A DNA stretch of 64,000 nucleotides from assembly GCA_016699165.1 (NCBI GenBank), contig CP064963.1:62001-126000 (forward strand). Direction: 5' to 3'. This document shows, one piece after another, positions 37,890 to 46,406 of the stretch. The position numbers were made by a program, and so were the translations under genes. Below the pieces are notes generated by a model that saw nothing but the letters and a program-made list of their open reading frames with translations, searched no databases and was not told the DNA's origin. The stretch is from Candidatus Melainabacteria bacterium. Its GTDB lineage: Bacteria > Cyanobacteriota > Vampirovibrionia > Obscuribacterales > Obscuribacteraceae. Every line of letters begins with the position of its first letter. Position 1 is the stretch's first letter.

Positions 37890-38852
37890 TTAGTTAGAGT
37901 TGGTCCGTTTATCTAGCCACGCAATAGTGGCTTGCATCGCATCGGGAGCCACTTTTGTGTCTTCAAATACATAGTGGTCGCCGTTTGGCAAATCCAGATA
38001 TTGCTTGTCTTTGGTGGCAAGTTTGTCATAGATTTTTCTAGCACCCTCAGGTCTTGATTCACCATCTTTTTGTCCCTGCACTATTAATACTGGCGTACTT
38101 GCTATCTGGCGTGCGAATTTTTTAGTTTTATACATATAAAACTGACAAGCCATAAGCTCGCGCGGTTCAAGGTCTAATCTTATTTTGGGATCTTGTTTTA
38201 GCGCATCTTGCAATTCTTTTTTAGGTGTACCTTGCTCGACTAATTGTCCGCCTTTGCTAAAGCGTTTGTTGCCTGCGATGAAACGCGTGCCAACTGATGT
38301 GTAATTATTGAGCGTGCCAAAATGTTCGCCGCCTGGAGCTGATGAGATGATTCCGGCAATAAGATCTTTGAATTTGGCTGCAGCTTCAAGTACAAGTGCA
38401 CCACCCATCGCTTCGCCAAGCAAAAATACAGGTGTTTGTGGCTCGCGTTTTTTTAATTCTTCTGCGGCTGTTTTTATGTCACCAAGCGTGTTTTTGAGAT
38501 CCATCTGGCCTTCTTTGCCATATTTAGCGTCGTTCCATCCGCCAAATCCACGCAAGTCCATTGAATAAACTGTATAACCCTCTTTGCTCAGGCTTTTGCC
38601 GAGATCTTCAAAGACGCCGTTGTACATGCCCAGTTCGTGCAAACAGATGAGATTGCCTTTGGGCTTTTCTGCTTTCCATACCATAAATGGTGGCATGCTC
38701 TCTACGAGTTTGACAGGCTCTCCAGAAAGTTGACGTGCAACACTTTGAGGGCGACTCTCTTCTTTTTTATTTTTGGCGTCGATGCCAGTGCTAGATGAAA
38801 GCACAAGTGAAACAGCGATGAGTACCGACATTTTTTTGCAAGCGAATTTCAA
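37890..38852 (-). CDS. Secreted alpha/beta hydrolase-fold protein with Ala at the nucleophile
   Basis: 320 residues with a signal peptide (about 1-26) and an alpha/beta hydrolase fold like bacterial monoacylglycerol lipases. The strand-turn-helix LICLHELGMYNGVFEDL and SMDLRGFGG are typical. The nucleophile elbow, usually GxSxG, reads GEAMGG; codon GCG at 38409-38411 encodes Ala148. The acid (QGQKDGESRP) and His (NGDHYVFED) remain. The loss of Ser predicts that it cannot hydrolyse esters by the usual mechanism. It may be a binding protein, or the base could be a sequence error. It lies 53 bases after the TPR-caspase gene, possibly in the same operon. Confidence 0.85.
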   Translation of the reverse strand: MKFACKKMSVLIAVSLVLSSSTGIDAKNKKEESRPQSVARQLSGEPVKLVESMPPFMVWKAEKPKGNLICLHELGMYNGVFEDLGKSLSKEGYTVYSMDLRGFGGWNDAKYGKEGQMDLKNTLGDIKTAAEELKKREPQTPVFLLGEAMGGALVLEAAAKFKDLIAGIISSAPGGEHFGTLNNYTSVGTRFIAGNKRFSKGGQLVEQGTPKKELQDALKQDPKIRLDLEPRELMACQFYMYKTKKFARQIASTPVLIVQGQKDGESRPEGARKIYDKLATKDKQYLDLPNGDHYVFEDTKVAPDAMQATIAWLDKRTNSN

Positions 38853-38905
38853 CAGACTGACCTCATATTCTAGAATCTAGATTTTAGCAAATTAGGACCT
38901 TGGCA

Positions 38906-41587
38906 TTAAGGTTTTTTGGGATTGGTACATTTGATGGCAAGAGGAACATCTGCCCCCTGCCAAGATTTTGTCACTGCAATTGGAGTTTGGATTTCAGAGC
39001 GGTCTTTGAGCACTTCTTGTTCCACTTTTTGACGCATGTAAGAAAATGCTTCAAGTACCGTAGTCTTTTCGCCCTTTTGACGAAGACCTTCAATCAAACG
39101 CCTTGTGAAAACTCCATTTGGATAACTGGTCGACTCCCACGAAACCTGATCTGCCTCGCTTGATGCAAGCACAATCTGTCCTTTGCCCACCATATTTCCC
39201 ATAGATTTGCCACTTATCTCAGGGCTTCTTATTAGTCCTTTCATGCCGTTTTGCATATTTGAAGTTTGCGCCATGGCAATTCGAGGAGGAGCATCAGATT
39301 TGGTGGCAATGTTATCTAAATCTGCATTGTGTCTGACTGCGCCACCGTGACAAACGTCCATCACTACAACTACTCTGTCTGACTTAATTAAGTCGCTAAT
39401 GCCAGTGGTGAAAGATTGCATTGAAATGCCTGTAAAAATGACATTTTCAAGATTGGTTTCATAAGCCACAATAAAATTGGTGTCGCCAATTTCTTTGCGC
39501 GAAGAAGTTCCATGACTTGATAAATAAATTACGACAAGATCGTCTTTGCCAGCTTCTTTAGCTAGCCATTTCTCACCAAGATTACTGACGATACTTTCGC
39601 GTGTTGCATTTTTGTCTAAAAGCAATTTGACATGGTCGGGTGCAAAGTGAGCTTCGTGAACCAAGTAGTTATAAAAATCGGTGGCATCTTTTGCAGCGTA
39701 TTGCAAGTTTATAGAGCTATCTTTAAAATTGCTTACACCCACAACCAGAGCCCATTTGTCTGACACTGGACGCAAAGGTAGGTTTTGCGACGGCATATTT
39801 TCTTTGTAGATACCGCGACTTTCCTCTGGATTGCCGCTATTTGTGTCGGCAACAAATCCAGGAAGCGATGCTTTAATTGATTTAGCACTTGCAATCAGTG
39901 TTTTAGCTTCTTCTGTTTTGTTCTGTGCTGCAAGCGATTTTCCTAGACCCTCCATATCCCAAGCCACTTTAGCGCTTTTTTCACCTTCGAGCTTTTGGTC
40001 AATTTCTAAAAGTGAGCGAAAATTTTCTTCTGCTTGCGTATAATTTTTAGATAGGTACAAAACTTCGGCAAGCTCTGAAAGCGAATTAACTGTGTCTTGA
40101 TGCTCAGCTCCAAGAGCGCTTCTTTGAATTTCCAGTGCCTTTTCTAAATTTTCGATTGCGCCTGTATAATTTTTCTTCTCTATCAATATTTTGGCTATGT
40201 TAGCTAAATTTCGTGCATAGGCTGGGTGATTTTCGCCGAGTGTTTTAAGGCGTATAGCCAATCCGCGCTCTAACAATGACTGAGCTTCATCTAGTTTGTT
40301 TTGATTGGAGGCTAACCAGGCAAGATTATTTAGGCAAGCAGCAACATCTGGATGACCTTGCCCTGACTTTGATTGAGCTAGTTCTAGTGCTGCTTTATAT
40401 GGAATCTCGGCTTGGGCATACTTGCCTTGACGAAGATAAAGCATTCCAAGTGAGTTTAGATCAAAGGCAGTATTTAAGTTTGCTTGATCTTTTTTGTCTA
40501 TTGCAATAGCTCGATTCAAGAGCGATTCTGCGCGGTCATAGGCGTTGGAATCAATGAGCGCTTGGGCCAATTTTCTTAAACAAATAGCAAGGACTGGACT
40601 TTCTCTGCCATATACCTTTTCTTGCATGGACTGACATTTCTCAAGGATTTTTATGGCGTCAGGTAATTTACCTTCAGCTTGTTTTAGGTCAACCAGGAGA
40701 TACATGGCGTATATTTTAAAACTGGTATCATCTTGCTCTAAAGTTTGCATACAGAGTTTTTCTGCATTTGGAAAATCTCCCAGTTCGAATTTAGAGCGAG
40801 CAAGTCCCAAAATTACATGTGCTTTGTCGCGCGGTTGAGTTTTTGCGTCGCACAATGAAAGTGCTTTCTGTAAGCAGCTTTCGGCTTGATCAAAGCCAGC
40901 TTGGCGAATATAAATATGACCTAATGCATCTAGACACTCTATTTGCGATTTGTTTTTTAAATCTTTTTGTTCAAGCTTTTCAGCCAGTGTCAGAGCCGAT
41001 TTGGTTGATGCTACAGCTTTGTCAAAATTGGCTTGTTCAAGATAAAGACCAGAAAGATTTAGATTAAGCGTGATTTTTGCTTCGTCTTTGTTGAAAGACT
41101 TGGGCAGACTTTTACTTTCAAGTGCACTCAAAGCTTCATTGTACTTTGCCATAGCTGCGTCAAAATCGTCTTTTTCTTTTAGATTTGACGCTAAACTGGA
41201 AAGGTCGACTAGCAATTGAGTGATGTTTTTGTTCTCTTTGTCTAAAGTGCAAAGTTTCTCCTGGAGCAAAATCGCATCGCTTGTGCGTCCTTGTGCATCA
41301 AGTGCATTGACGAGTTTGCGTAAGATAGGCTCAACATCGGTACTTTGGGCTAACTCTGCTTCTTTTAGCGCCAGACGCAATTTTTTTTCTGCTTCTTTGA
41401 ATTGACCAAGGCTAAGCGCTCTTTCGCCAGCTTCAAATAATGCTTTGGATACTGACTCCTGGGCAAAAGCGCAATTTTGATCGATGGTTATTTGAAGGCT
41501 CAGCGCCATCAATATTGAAAATGCCAGTCTGGAGAATTTTGTTGTCACAGGTACGTCCAAGAAAAAGCGGTAGCAACCAAAATACAA
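38906..41587 (-). CDS. Secreted TPR protein with a caspase-like (peptidase C14) domain
   Basis: 893 residues. A signal peptide-like segment ends in QNCAFAQES (about residue 45); GTG at 41548 is an alternative start that would give a conventional 30-residue signal. Residues about 50-560 are a TPR array of the kinesin-light-chain type, about twelve units, with segments such as HPDVAACLNNLAWLASNQNK. Residues about 615-885 form a caspase fold: KWALVVGVSNFKD, the catalytic His in IYLSSHGTSS (about 690), and the catalytic Cys in VVVVMDVCHGGAV (about 744). Bacterial caspase homologues are generally specific for Arg/Lys. This one is predicted to act outside the inner membrane, and no inhibitor or substrate is apparent nearby. 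Confidence 0.9.
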   Translation of the reverse strand: MYFGCYRFFLDVPVTTKFSRLAFSILMALSLQITIDQNCAFAQESVSKALFEAGERALSLGQFKEAEKKLRLALKEAELAQSTDVEPILRKLVNALDAQGRTSDAILLQEKLCTLDKENKNITQLLVDLSSLASNLKEKDDFDAAMAKYNEALSALESKSLPKSFNKDEAKITLNLNLSGLYLEQANFDKAVASTKSALTLAEKLEQKDLKNKSQIECLDALGHIYIRQAGFDQAESCLQKALSLCDAKTQPRDKAHVILGLARSKFELGDFPNAEKLCMQTLEQDDTSFKIYAMYLLVDLKQAEGKLPDAIKILEKCQSMQEKVYGRESPVLAICLRKLAQALIDSNAYDRAESLLNRAIAIDKKDQANLNTAFDLNSLGMLYLRQGKYAQAEIPYKAALELAQSKSGQGHPDVAACLNNLAWLASNQNKLDEAQSLLERGLAIRLKTLGENHPAYARNLANIAKILIEKKNYTGAIENLEKALEIQRSALGAEHQDTVNSLSELAEVLYLSKNYTQAEENFRSLLEIDQKLEGEKSAKVAWDMEGLGKSLAAQNKTEEAKTLIASAKSIKASLPGFVADTNSGNPEESRGIYKENMPSQNLPLRPVSDKWALVVGVSNFKDSSINLQYAAKDATDFYNYLVHEAHFAPDHVKLLLDKNATRESIVSNLGEKWLAKEAGKDDLVVIYLSSHGTSSRKEIGDTNFIVAYETNLENVIFTGISMQSFTTGISDLIKSDRVVVVMDVCHGGAVRHNADLDNIATKSDAPPRIAMAQTSNMQNGMKGLIRSPEISGKSMGNMVGKGQIVLASSEADQVSWESTSYPNGVFTRRLIEGLRQKGEKTTVLEAFSYMRQKVEQEVLKDRSEIQTPIAVTKSWQGADVPLAIKCTNPKKP

Positions 41588-41622
41588 TTGTATCCTTAGT
41601 TTCTACCGCTTCTTGAACTTCT

Positions 41623-42126
41623 TTAGGCGGATTTTTGTTCGCTGCTTTGGACTTTATCCAGGGCATGTTGATATCTGTTAGCGTGAAATTTCTCCACCAT
41701 CGCCAGTGCCTTGAATCTTTTAGCTGCTTGCATAAAGATGTCTGCGTGCTGTTTTGATTCAGCTCCCTGCTCTTTGAACTCAGCAACAGCATCATGGTTG
41801 CCTTCTTCAAGCGCCACTTTTTGAAATTCTGGATACATCTGGTTGGTTTCATAAAGCTCTCCCTCGATTGCCAGTTCAAGCAATTTTTCGATGGTTAAAC
41901 TGTTCGATGGATAAACAAGCTCCAAATGTGAGAAAGCATGACCCGTTTCTTGATGGGCGGTCTCTTCAAACAAAGCGGCAATTTCTTCATTACCAAGTCT
42001 GCGAGCCACTTTGGCAAAGTACAAATATTTACGATTGGCCATCGACTCGCCGGCGAAAGCAGCCATCAAATTTTCTTTTGTCTTGGTGTCGTCTAATTTC
42101 TTATTTTCGTTTTCAGTGGTAGTCAT
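41623..42126 (-). CDS. Rubrerythrin-like diiron protein without rubredoxin domain
   Basis: 167-residue ferritin-like four-helix protein that probably reduces hydrogen peroxide. Diiron ligand motifs are in AAFAGESMANRKYLYFA, EETAHQETGHAFSH and GAESKQHADIF, in the order found in rubrerythrins. The usual C-terminal rubredoxin domain with two CxxC motifs is absent, so electrons must come from another donor, as in sulerythrin-type proteins. It lies 65 bases downstream of the PerR-like gene, with its own promoter and a Per-type box. The AAGAGGAG site is well placed. Regulation by peroxide is a reasonable inference. Confidence 0.92.
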   Translation of the reverse strand: MTTTENENKKLDDTKTKENLMAAFAGESMANRKYLYFAKVARRLGNEEIAALFEETAHQETGHAFSHLELVYPSNSLTIEKLLELAIEGELYETNQMYPEFQKVALEEGNHDAVAEFKEQGAESKQHADIFMQAAKRFKALAMVEKFHANRYQHALDKVQSSEQKSA

Positions 42127-42154
42127 ATTCTTTTCTCCTCTTATATTTAATCTA

Positions 42155-42183
42155 ATAGTAGAATGAGTCTAAATGCGGGGCAA
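42155..42183 (-). promoter_or_regulatory. Rubrerythrin promoter with Per-type operator in the spacer
   Basis: A promoter reading TTGCCC (42178-42183), a 17-base spacer and TACTAT (42155-42160) precedes the rubrerythrin gene. Inside it, bases 42158-42172 form a 7-1-7 element (minus strand TTAGACT-C-ATTCTAC) that matches the operator upstream of the PerR-like gene in one complete half-site. Binding there would block the polymerase. Confidence 0.65.
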
Positions 42184-42191
42184 AAAAATAC

Positions 42192-42596
42192 TCAGTCCTG
42201 GCGCCTGCCAAAAAACACCACTTTATAACCGTCGACTTTGAATCGCTCGTCCAGGGTGGCTCTGACCGGAGTAATGACTTCGGCAGGAATGTCGAATACT
42301 GCGCCTGTTTCTGTGTCTACGAAATGGTGGTGGTCCGAGACATTGGCGTCATATCTACTTCTGCCTGGTTCTGTTACCACTTCCTGGATGACTCCGGCTT
42401 CGACCAGCGTTTTCAGGGTGTTGTAGACAGTTGCTCTGGAAAGAGAGACAGGAAGAGCATTTTTTACCTCGTCTAAGATCTCATCCGCGGTGGGATGCGA
42501 ATGAGTCGAGAGCAAATACTGAGTAATTACTACTCTCTGAGGGGTCGGCTTTACACCCTTTTTCAGCAATAATTCTTCGGCATTAATTTCGTGCAT
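42192..42596 (-). CDS. Fur-family regulator, PerR-like
   Basis: 134-residue metal-dependent repressor. The winged helix includes KPTPQRVVITQYLLSTHSHPTADEI and the recognition-helix region SRATVYNTLKTLVEAGVI. Regulatory-metal ligands appear as His in SHPTA and the segment RYDANVSDHHHFV. The Asp in the latter is where PerR has Asp85 and Fur has Glu. Cysteines are absent, so the structural Cys4 zinc site seen in many Fur/PerR proteins (CxxC twice) is missing; family members lacking it are known. Its adjacency to rubrerythrin and its own Per-type operator support peroxide sensing. Confidence 0.88.
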   Translation of the reverse strand: MHEINAEELLLKKGVKPTPQRVVITQYLLSTHSHPTADEILDEVKNALPVSLSRATVYNTLKTLVEAGVIQEVVTEPGRSRYDANVSDHHHFVDTETGAVFDIPAEVITPVRATLDERFKVDGYKVVFFGRRQD

Positions 42597-42614
42597 TTAA
42601 TTCGTCCTCTGCAA

Positions 42615-42645
42615 TTAGACTAAGTCTAAACTTGTAATCTGTCAA
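42615..42645 (-). promoter_or_regulatory. perR-like promoter with a perfect 7-1-7 Per-type box
   Basis: TTGACA (42640-42645), 17 bases and TAGTCT (42617-42622) form a promoter on the minus strand. Overlapping its -10 element, 42615-42629 is the perfect palindrome TTAGACTAAGTCTAA, in the 7-1-7 layout of the Bacillus Per box. This predicts autoregulation of the PerR-like gene. Confidence 0.75.
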
Positions 42646-42795
42646 CCCTCCGTATTGATCCAATTCTTTTAGCCTCAAGAAATTTTATTGAGAAGTTTTT
42701 AGAGTTAGCATCGAAACACAGACAGGTTTTGGTTTTTACTTTTCAAAGTATGAACTTTTCAACAAAATTTCTTCCGCCAGTCTTTTCTTATATCT

Positions 42796-42827
42796 TTAAA
42801 AAGAAACCCTCCGAACTTCAGAGGGTT
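42796..42827 (-). terminator. Rho-independent terminator after the Met/Gln-rich gene
   Basis: A stem AACCCTC/GAGGGTT (42805-42827) with a nine-base loop is followed on the minus strand by TCTTTTT. It lies just downstream of the stop at 42853, as expected. Confidence 0.75.
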
Positions 42828-42852
42828 GAACTTTTAAATTATTCGAATTTTT

Positions 42853-43572
42853 TTAGTGCATTATGGCTCGCATCATCAATGCCTGAGTCATAGGTAGCGT
42901 CATCATATACGGATTGGCGAGCGGTCCAAACGCTGCCTTCATTAAGAAATAGGTGCCTATCGCAGTACCCGTCGGTACTGCAACCCCCATGCCCCCTTTC
43001 ATAACCGATCCAACGGCGCTACCTACAGAGCTCATGGCTCCCCTGAACTTTTTATTTCCATTGCCTGCGCTATTTCCGCCATTGTGGTAAGCCTGACGGT
43101 TAGCGGCTTCTAGAGTTTCGTTGAACATTGCTTGTTGCTCCGGGCTACAAGGAGCACATTGTGCAGTTTGAGGCTGCATCTGGTTTTGCATCTGTTGCAT
43201 TACTTCTGGCGGAACTTGTGTTTGCCATTCACTTACACCTGGAGTGGCGTTATTTTGCATTTGTTGAGGCGCCTGCATATTGGCTGTGGCGCTCATTTCG
43301 AAAGCTTGAGCCGGTTGCATTTGCTGCATATTTTGAGCGTTTTGCATATTCTGCATCGGATTTTGCTCATAGATAGGCTGGCTCTGCATCTGTGGATTGA
43401 CATTAGCAGAGCAGAATTGACTTGCGTACTGTGCGCTGCGCATCGCCATTTCGTCTGCTGCATCGTGTGAGTAGTCGTTAGAATAATTGCCGGCAAATTC
43501 TTGTGCCATGGCTTCTGGTGCTGCAGCGAATGCTGCAACGAGTAGGCTAGCCAGTAGTACTTTTGTTTTCAT
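42853..43572 (-). CDS. Secreted Met/Gln-rich protein of unknown function
   Basis: 239 residues with a signal peptide (MKTKVLLASLLVAAFAAAPEAMA). The mature N-terminal half is dominated by Met, Gln, Asn, Ala and Pro, with repeated MQ-type dipeptides and a CAPC motif. The C-terminal third has a Gly-rich stretch and a hydrophobic end with many Met residues. It shares no family I recognise. The composition could suit metal binding or a structural surface layer, but this is speculation. I choose the ATG at 43572 because it starts a canonical signal peptide; a TTG at 43590 is also in frame. A terminator follows at 42796-42827. Confidence 0.72.
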   Translation of the reverse strand: MKTKVLLASLLVAAFAAAPEAMAQEFAGNYSNDYSHDAADEMAMRSAQYASQFCSANVNPQMQSQPIYEQNPMQNMQNAQNMQQMQPAQAFEMSATANMQAPQQMQNNATPGVSEWQTQVPPEVMQQMQNQMQPQTAQCAPCSPEQQAMFNETLEAANRQAYHNGGNSAGNGNKKFRGAMSSVGSAVGSVMKGGMGVAVPTGTAIGTYFLMKAAFGPLANPYMMTLPMTQALMMRAIMH

Positions 43573-43685
43573 CGGTTGATTCCATTGCAAACACTTTATA
43601 TTTGCAGTTTAGATATACAACCAGTCTGTATCAATGGGAGAAGTACGCTTCAATCCAGATTGCGTGCGGGAATCACCACCATCTA

Positions 43686-44462
43686 TCAAATAGATATATC
43701 AAAGCATTCGTAATAAAGCACGTCACGCGCCTTCTTACTAGGTTCGTCGTTATTTGTTTTCAATCGAACTCTGTATCTGCCCTTCTTCTTATATGTATGC
43801 AAAACAGCTTTTGTGGTTTCTTGTAGATGCGAAATTGACGCTTTAGTTCGCGGTGGTGCTTCTCTTTGTTCGATTGTGCCATCGCCCCAGTCTATACAAC
43901 ATTCGAAATTGGGTGGAATTTTTACCGTCAGCCAAAGCTTTATGGTGTTTGGCTTTGCTCTACTTCGTTTTTCGAGTCGAACATATTTAGGTGGTAGTTG
44001 AAGACATTTGGCAAAAAGGTCTGCATTTCTGGGTGTGACTTTACCACCTCTTGATGCTCCCCAACCTTCAACAGTTACAGTAGCCGTGCCACTAAAAGTA
44101 CCCATCATTCGGTCATCGGAACCGGGTTTTAGCATTGTGGCATTAACATAATACGTGCCAGGCTTATAGTAAGTGTGCGTGAGAATCTGGGGTTTATTCG
44201 GGTCAAGATTGCCTTGACCAGTGCCCCAGGTGAAAGAATAACTGGTATCAAAACCCCCTGCTCTGCCGCGCTTCATTCTTGATATTAATTCATTGGGACC
44301 GCTTAAAACGACTGTAAGTGGCGTTTTGCCAGATAAAGGACTGACGTCGAGTGTGGGATTGTTTGTGCTTGCATTTCTTTGAGCATTGGTTTGTTGTTGG
44401 CAACAAAGCAAAAGTCCCAGAGCAAGAACCAGATAAATAGTGGTGTTTTTCATCGAGGTCAT
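43686..44462 (-). CDS. Secreted PKD-domain protein
   Basis: About 258 residues with a signal peptide ending near QQQTNA. A PKD-like immunoglobulin fold spans residues about 35-130: VSPLSGKTPLTVVLSG, SYSFTWGTG and the segment THTYYKPGTYYVNATM. A second related segment, CCIDWGDGTIE followed by VLHTYKKKGRYRVRLK, indicates another PKD-like repeat near 190-250. PKD domains mediate surface protein or carbohydrate contacts. ATG codons at 44462 and 44453 and a GTG at 44474 are all in frame; none has a strong ribosome site. A strong hairpin terminator lies just upstream at 44479-44515. Confidence 0.78.
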   Translation of the reverse strand: MTSMKNTTIYLVLALGLLLCCQQQTNAQRNASTNNPTLDVSPLSGKTPLTVVLSGPNELISRMKRGRAGGFDTSYSFTWGTGQGNLDPNKPQILTHTYYKPGTYYVNATMLKPGSDDRMMGTFSGTATVTVEGWGASRGGKVTPRNADLFAKCLQLPPKYVRLEKRSRAKPNTIKLWLTVKIPPNFECCIDWGDGTIEQREAPPRTKASISHLQETTKAVLHTYKKKGRYRVRLKTNNDEPSKKARDVLYYECFDISI

Positions 44463-44478
44463 TTTAACACGCACAAAT

Positions 44479-44515
44479 AAAAAGGAATTCGGTGATTGGT
44501 CCGAATTCCTTTTTT
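44479..44515. terminator. Strong bidirectional hairpin terminator
   Basis: A nine-base-pair stem GGAATTCGG/CCGAATTCC with an eight-base loop is flanked by A and T runs, extending the pairing and giving U-tracts in both directions. It is not at the 3' end of any recognised gene. On the minus strand it would end a transcript from 44516-45040. Confidence 0.85.
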
Positions 44516-44905
44516 GATCATGGCAAAATCAGCTCTGAAGCTATGTGAAATCTATTAGGGGAAGGTAGTAATCGTCATTTGAGATTGTCTTGTTGGACTT
44601 GATTAGGTTTTTCAAGACTCTCTCTATTTGCCTATGGCATGCTTACGATCTACCTTCACTCCCAATAGTCTGAACTCTTTCTTAGCGATTCAACTGATAC
44701 CCTTATCTTAGTGCGCTCGATTCCATCCGACATTGCAGACAGCCTATATTTCTATCTAGGCAAACCCATATAAAATCTCCGATACAAGCCTTTTATCCCT
44801 AGATAGTGGTATCACTTTTAGTACCAATCACCCGTCTAAGGGATGTGTTGCATGAAAAACTAGACAGTGTCAGGTATTCAGCCATTTTGTAGGGTTTCCC
44901 TATAC
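44479..44905 (-). ncRNA. Candidate small RNA in a 580-base gene-free region
   Basis: The stretch between the PKD gene and the repeat-protein gene at 45044 has no plausible coding frame. On the minus strand, TTGACA (44934-44939) and TATATA (44909-44914), 19 bases apart, could start a transcript that ends at the terminator at 44479-44515, giving about 400-420 nt. Internal pairing includes ATCCCTAGA with TCTAAGGGAT (44794-44843) and GCCTA with TAGGC (44742-44761). The sequence does not match RNase P, tmRNA, 6S or SRP RNA as I know them. The suboptimal spacer and lack of conservation data make this tentative. Confidence 0.35.
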
Positions 44906-45043
44906 TGATATATAGGATTTCTTAGACATGGGCTGTCAAGCTGGTTGGGATAATAGCTTATACGTCTCAGTTTAGGCCTTTGTGGACATTTAAAAAGTGG
45001 GGGCACAAAGGCAGTTCCAAAAAATTATAGATAGGGCACCCAG

Positions 45044-45679
45044 ATGACATTAGAACGTGCCTTTAGCGATGAAGCTGAAGGCAAAAATGCTTCAAATAGT
45101 GAATTCGAGCAATTCGATCTGTCATTTGCTTATTCATTTAAATGGGATAGGCCTGAGCAACAAATAAGGGAGGCACTCAAAGTGTTACTGTGCAATAAAG
45201 AGGGGGAAGAAATTCCCGAAATTGAAAAAGAAGTAGCCCTTGCCAAACAAGAAAAGCGCGAGATGGCAAAAGCGCATATCGCACTTGAAGCCGCAAGAAT
45301 TCGTTGGTTGTTGGCAATTAATCCTAATACTCCGCCTCCGGTGTTGGACCATCTGAGTCGCGAAGCACCTCCCTCTCTTTTAGAGCGTATTGCAGAGCAT
45401 CCGCGCTCGCATTCGACTACGCTTTCAAGATTGGCTAATCATGAGAATCCTCAGGTTAGAGCTGCAGTTGCAGAAAATATAAACGCTTCGCTTAAAACTA
45501 TCTGGAAACTAGTGAGAGATCCAAGTCCCGATGTTCGCATGCGACTGGCCGAAAGTTATACAGTCCCGCTTGCTACGCTTCGCGTTCTTGCCGAGGATGA
45601 AAATCCTTATGTTGCAATTCGTGCTCAAAACACGATGTTGCGCTTGATGAAAGAACTCACTGAGTTGCGTACAGCTTAA
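45044..45679 (+). CDS. Helical-repeat protein (LRV/HEAT-like)
   Basis: 211-residue cytoplasmic protein. The N-terminal 80 residues are charged and helical. Residues about 85-205 contain four to five helical repeats of about 24 residues, such as LAINPNTPPPVLDHLS, IAEHPRSHSTTLSRLAN, VAENINASLKTIWKLVRD and LAESYTVPLATLRVLAED. This pattern is that of leucine-rich-variant or HEAT-like repeats used for protein binding. No Cys cluster for the LRV iron-sulfur motif is seen. The 3' end overlaps the convergent CPBP gene by 23 bases. Confidence 0.75.
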   Translation: MTLERAFSDEAEGKNASNSEFEQFDLSFAYSFKWDRPEQQIREALKVLLCNKEGEEIPEIEKEVALAKQEKREMAKAHIALEAARIRWLLAINPNTPPPVLDHLSREAPPSLLERIAEHPRSHSTTLSRLANHENPQVRAAVAENINASLKTIWKLVRDPSPDVRMRLAESYTVPLATLRVLAEDENPYVAIRAQNTMLRLMKELTELRTA

Positions 45680-46406
45680 GGGCCATTAGCCCGTTGTCCA
45701 GGTTATGTGCTAGCACCGCGGTCCATGCACTATTTGTGTAATATCGCAGCCAGCACATTACCATGGCGAAAGAAAACTGATTGATCCAAGCTATTGGGTT
45801 TGGGTCTATTTGAATTTGCATACTTGGATCAAAAATGATCAAATGCCCAAAGGCAAATAGTGCCGAGGTTAAAATAGCTCCCCATCCAAACTGAAAATTC
45901 AAAAATTTCCAAGGTGTGCCAAGACTTTTGTCTAGAAAATAAAGCATCAATCCACGATATAAAATTTCTTCCTGCAAGCCTGGCATTGTGAGCTGGAAAA
46001 ATACAGTTTCACGATCTACAGGCATGGGGTCATTTTGATTTAGTAATAAATCCAGTCCAGCAAACAAGATGCCAATTAGTAACGCTAATCCAAATCCGGA
46101 GGGCTTATCTGGTATTTGTAATCCACACTGCTCAGATTTTTTAGATCTCCAGATGATGAAGGCGCAGACAATGAAAACGAGAGCTTTTTGGATCCAGTTA
46201 TAATGCAAGTTTGCCATCGCAGATGGATATGGCATCGGGGTGAAAAGGACTGCAGTCTGCATTATGTCTAGTGCGATTACAGCAAGAGTGGCGAGTAAAA
46301 TCGATTTAGATTTTTTGCAAATACCATAAATTAATACCGGCAAAAATATAATTGTGCAGTGTAATGCTGTGGAAGCAAGAGCGATTTTAATAGCTGGAAG
46401 AGCCAT
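45657..46406 (-). CDS. CPBP-family intramembrane metalloprotease
   Basis: 249-residue polytopic membrane protein of the CPBP (Abi/CaaX protease) family. The catalytic signature is complete: GLQEEILYRG (EExxxR, about residue 145), FAFGHLI (FxxxH) and the final His-Asn in LAHNLDNGLM. Members cleave peptides within the membrane, and some act in bacteriocin immunity or prenyl-protein processing. It is the last gene of the XRE-led operon and overlaps the preceding gene by one base. The substrate may be encoded in the operon (inference). Confidence 0.9.
   Translation of the reverse strand: MALPAIKIALASTALHCTIIFLPVLIYGICKKSKSILLATLAVIALDIMQTAVLFTPMPYPSAMANLHYNWIQKALVFIVCAFIIWRSKKSEQCGLQIPDKPSGFGLALLIGILFAGLDLLLNQNDPMPVDRETVFFQLTMPGLQEEILYRGLMLYFLDKSLGTPWKFLNFQFGWGAILTSALFAFGHLIIFDPSMQIQIDPNPIAWINQFSFAMVMCWLRYYTNSAWTAVLAHNLDNGLMALKLYATQ

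Noticed and set aside
44463..45043. tRNA, tmRNA, RNase P or 6S RNA in the largest intergenic region
   Set aside because: No cloverleaf T-arm, no tmRNA ends and no RNase P core sequence could be read on either strand.
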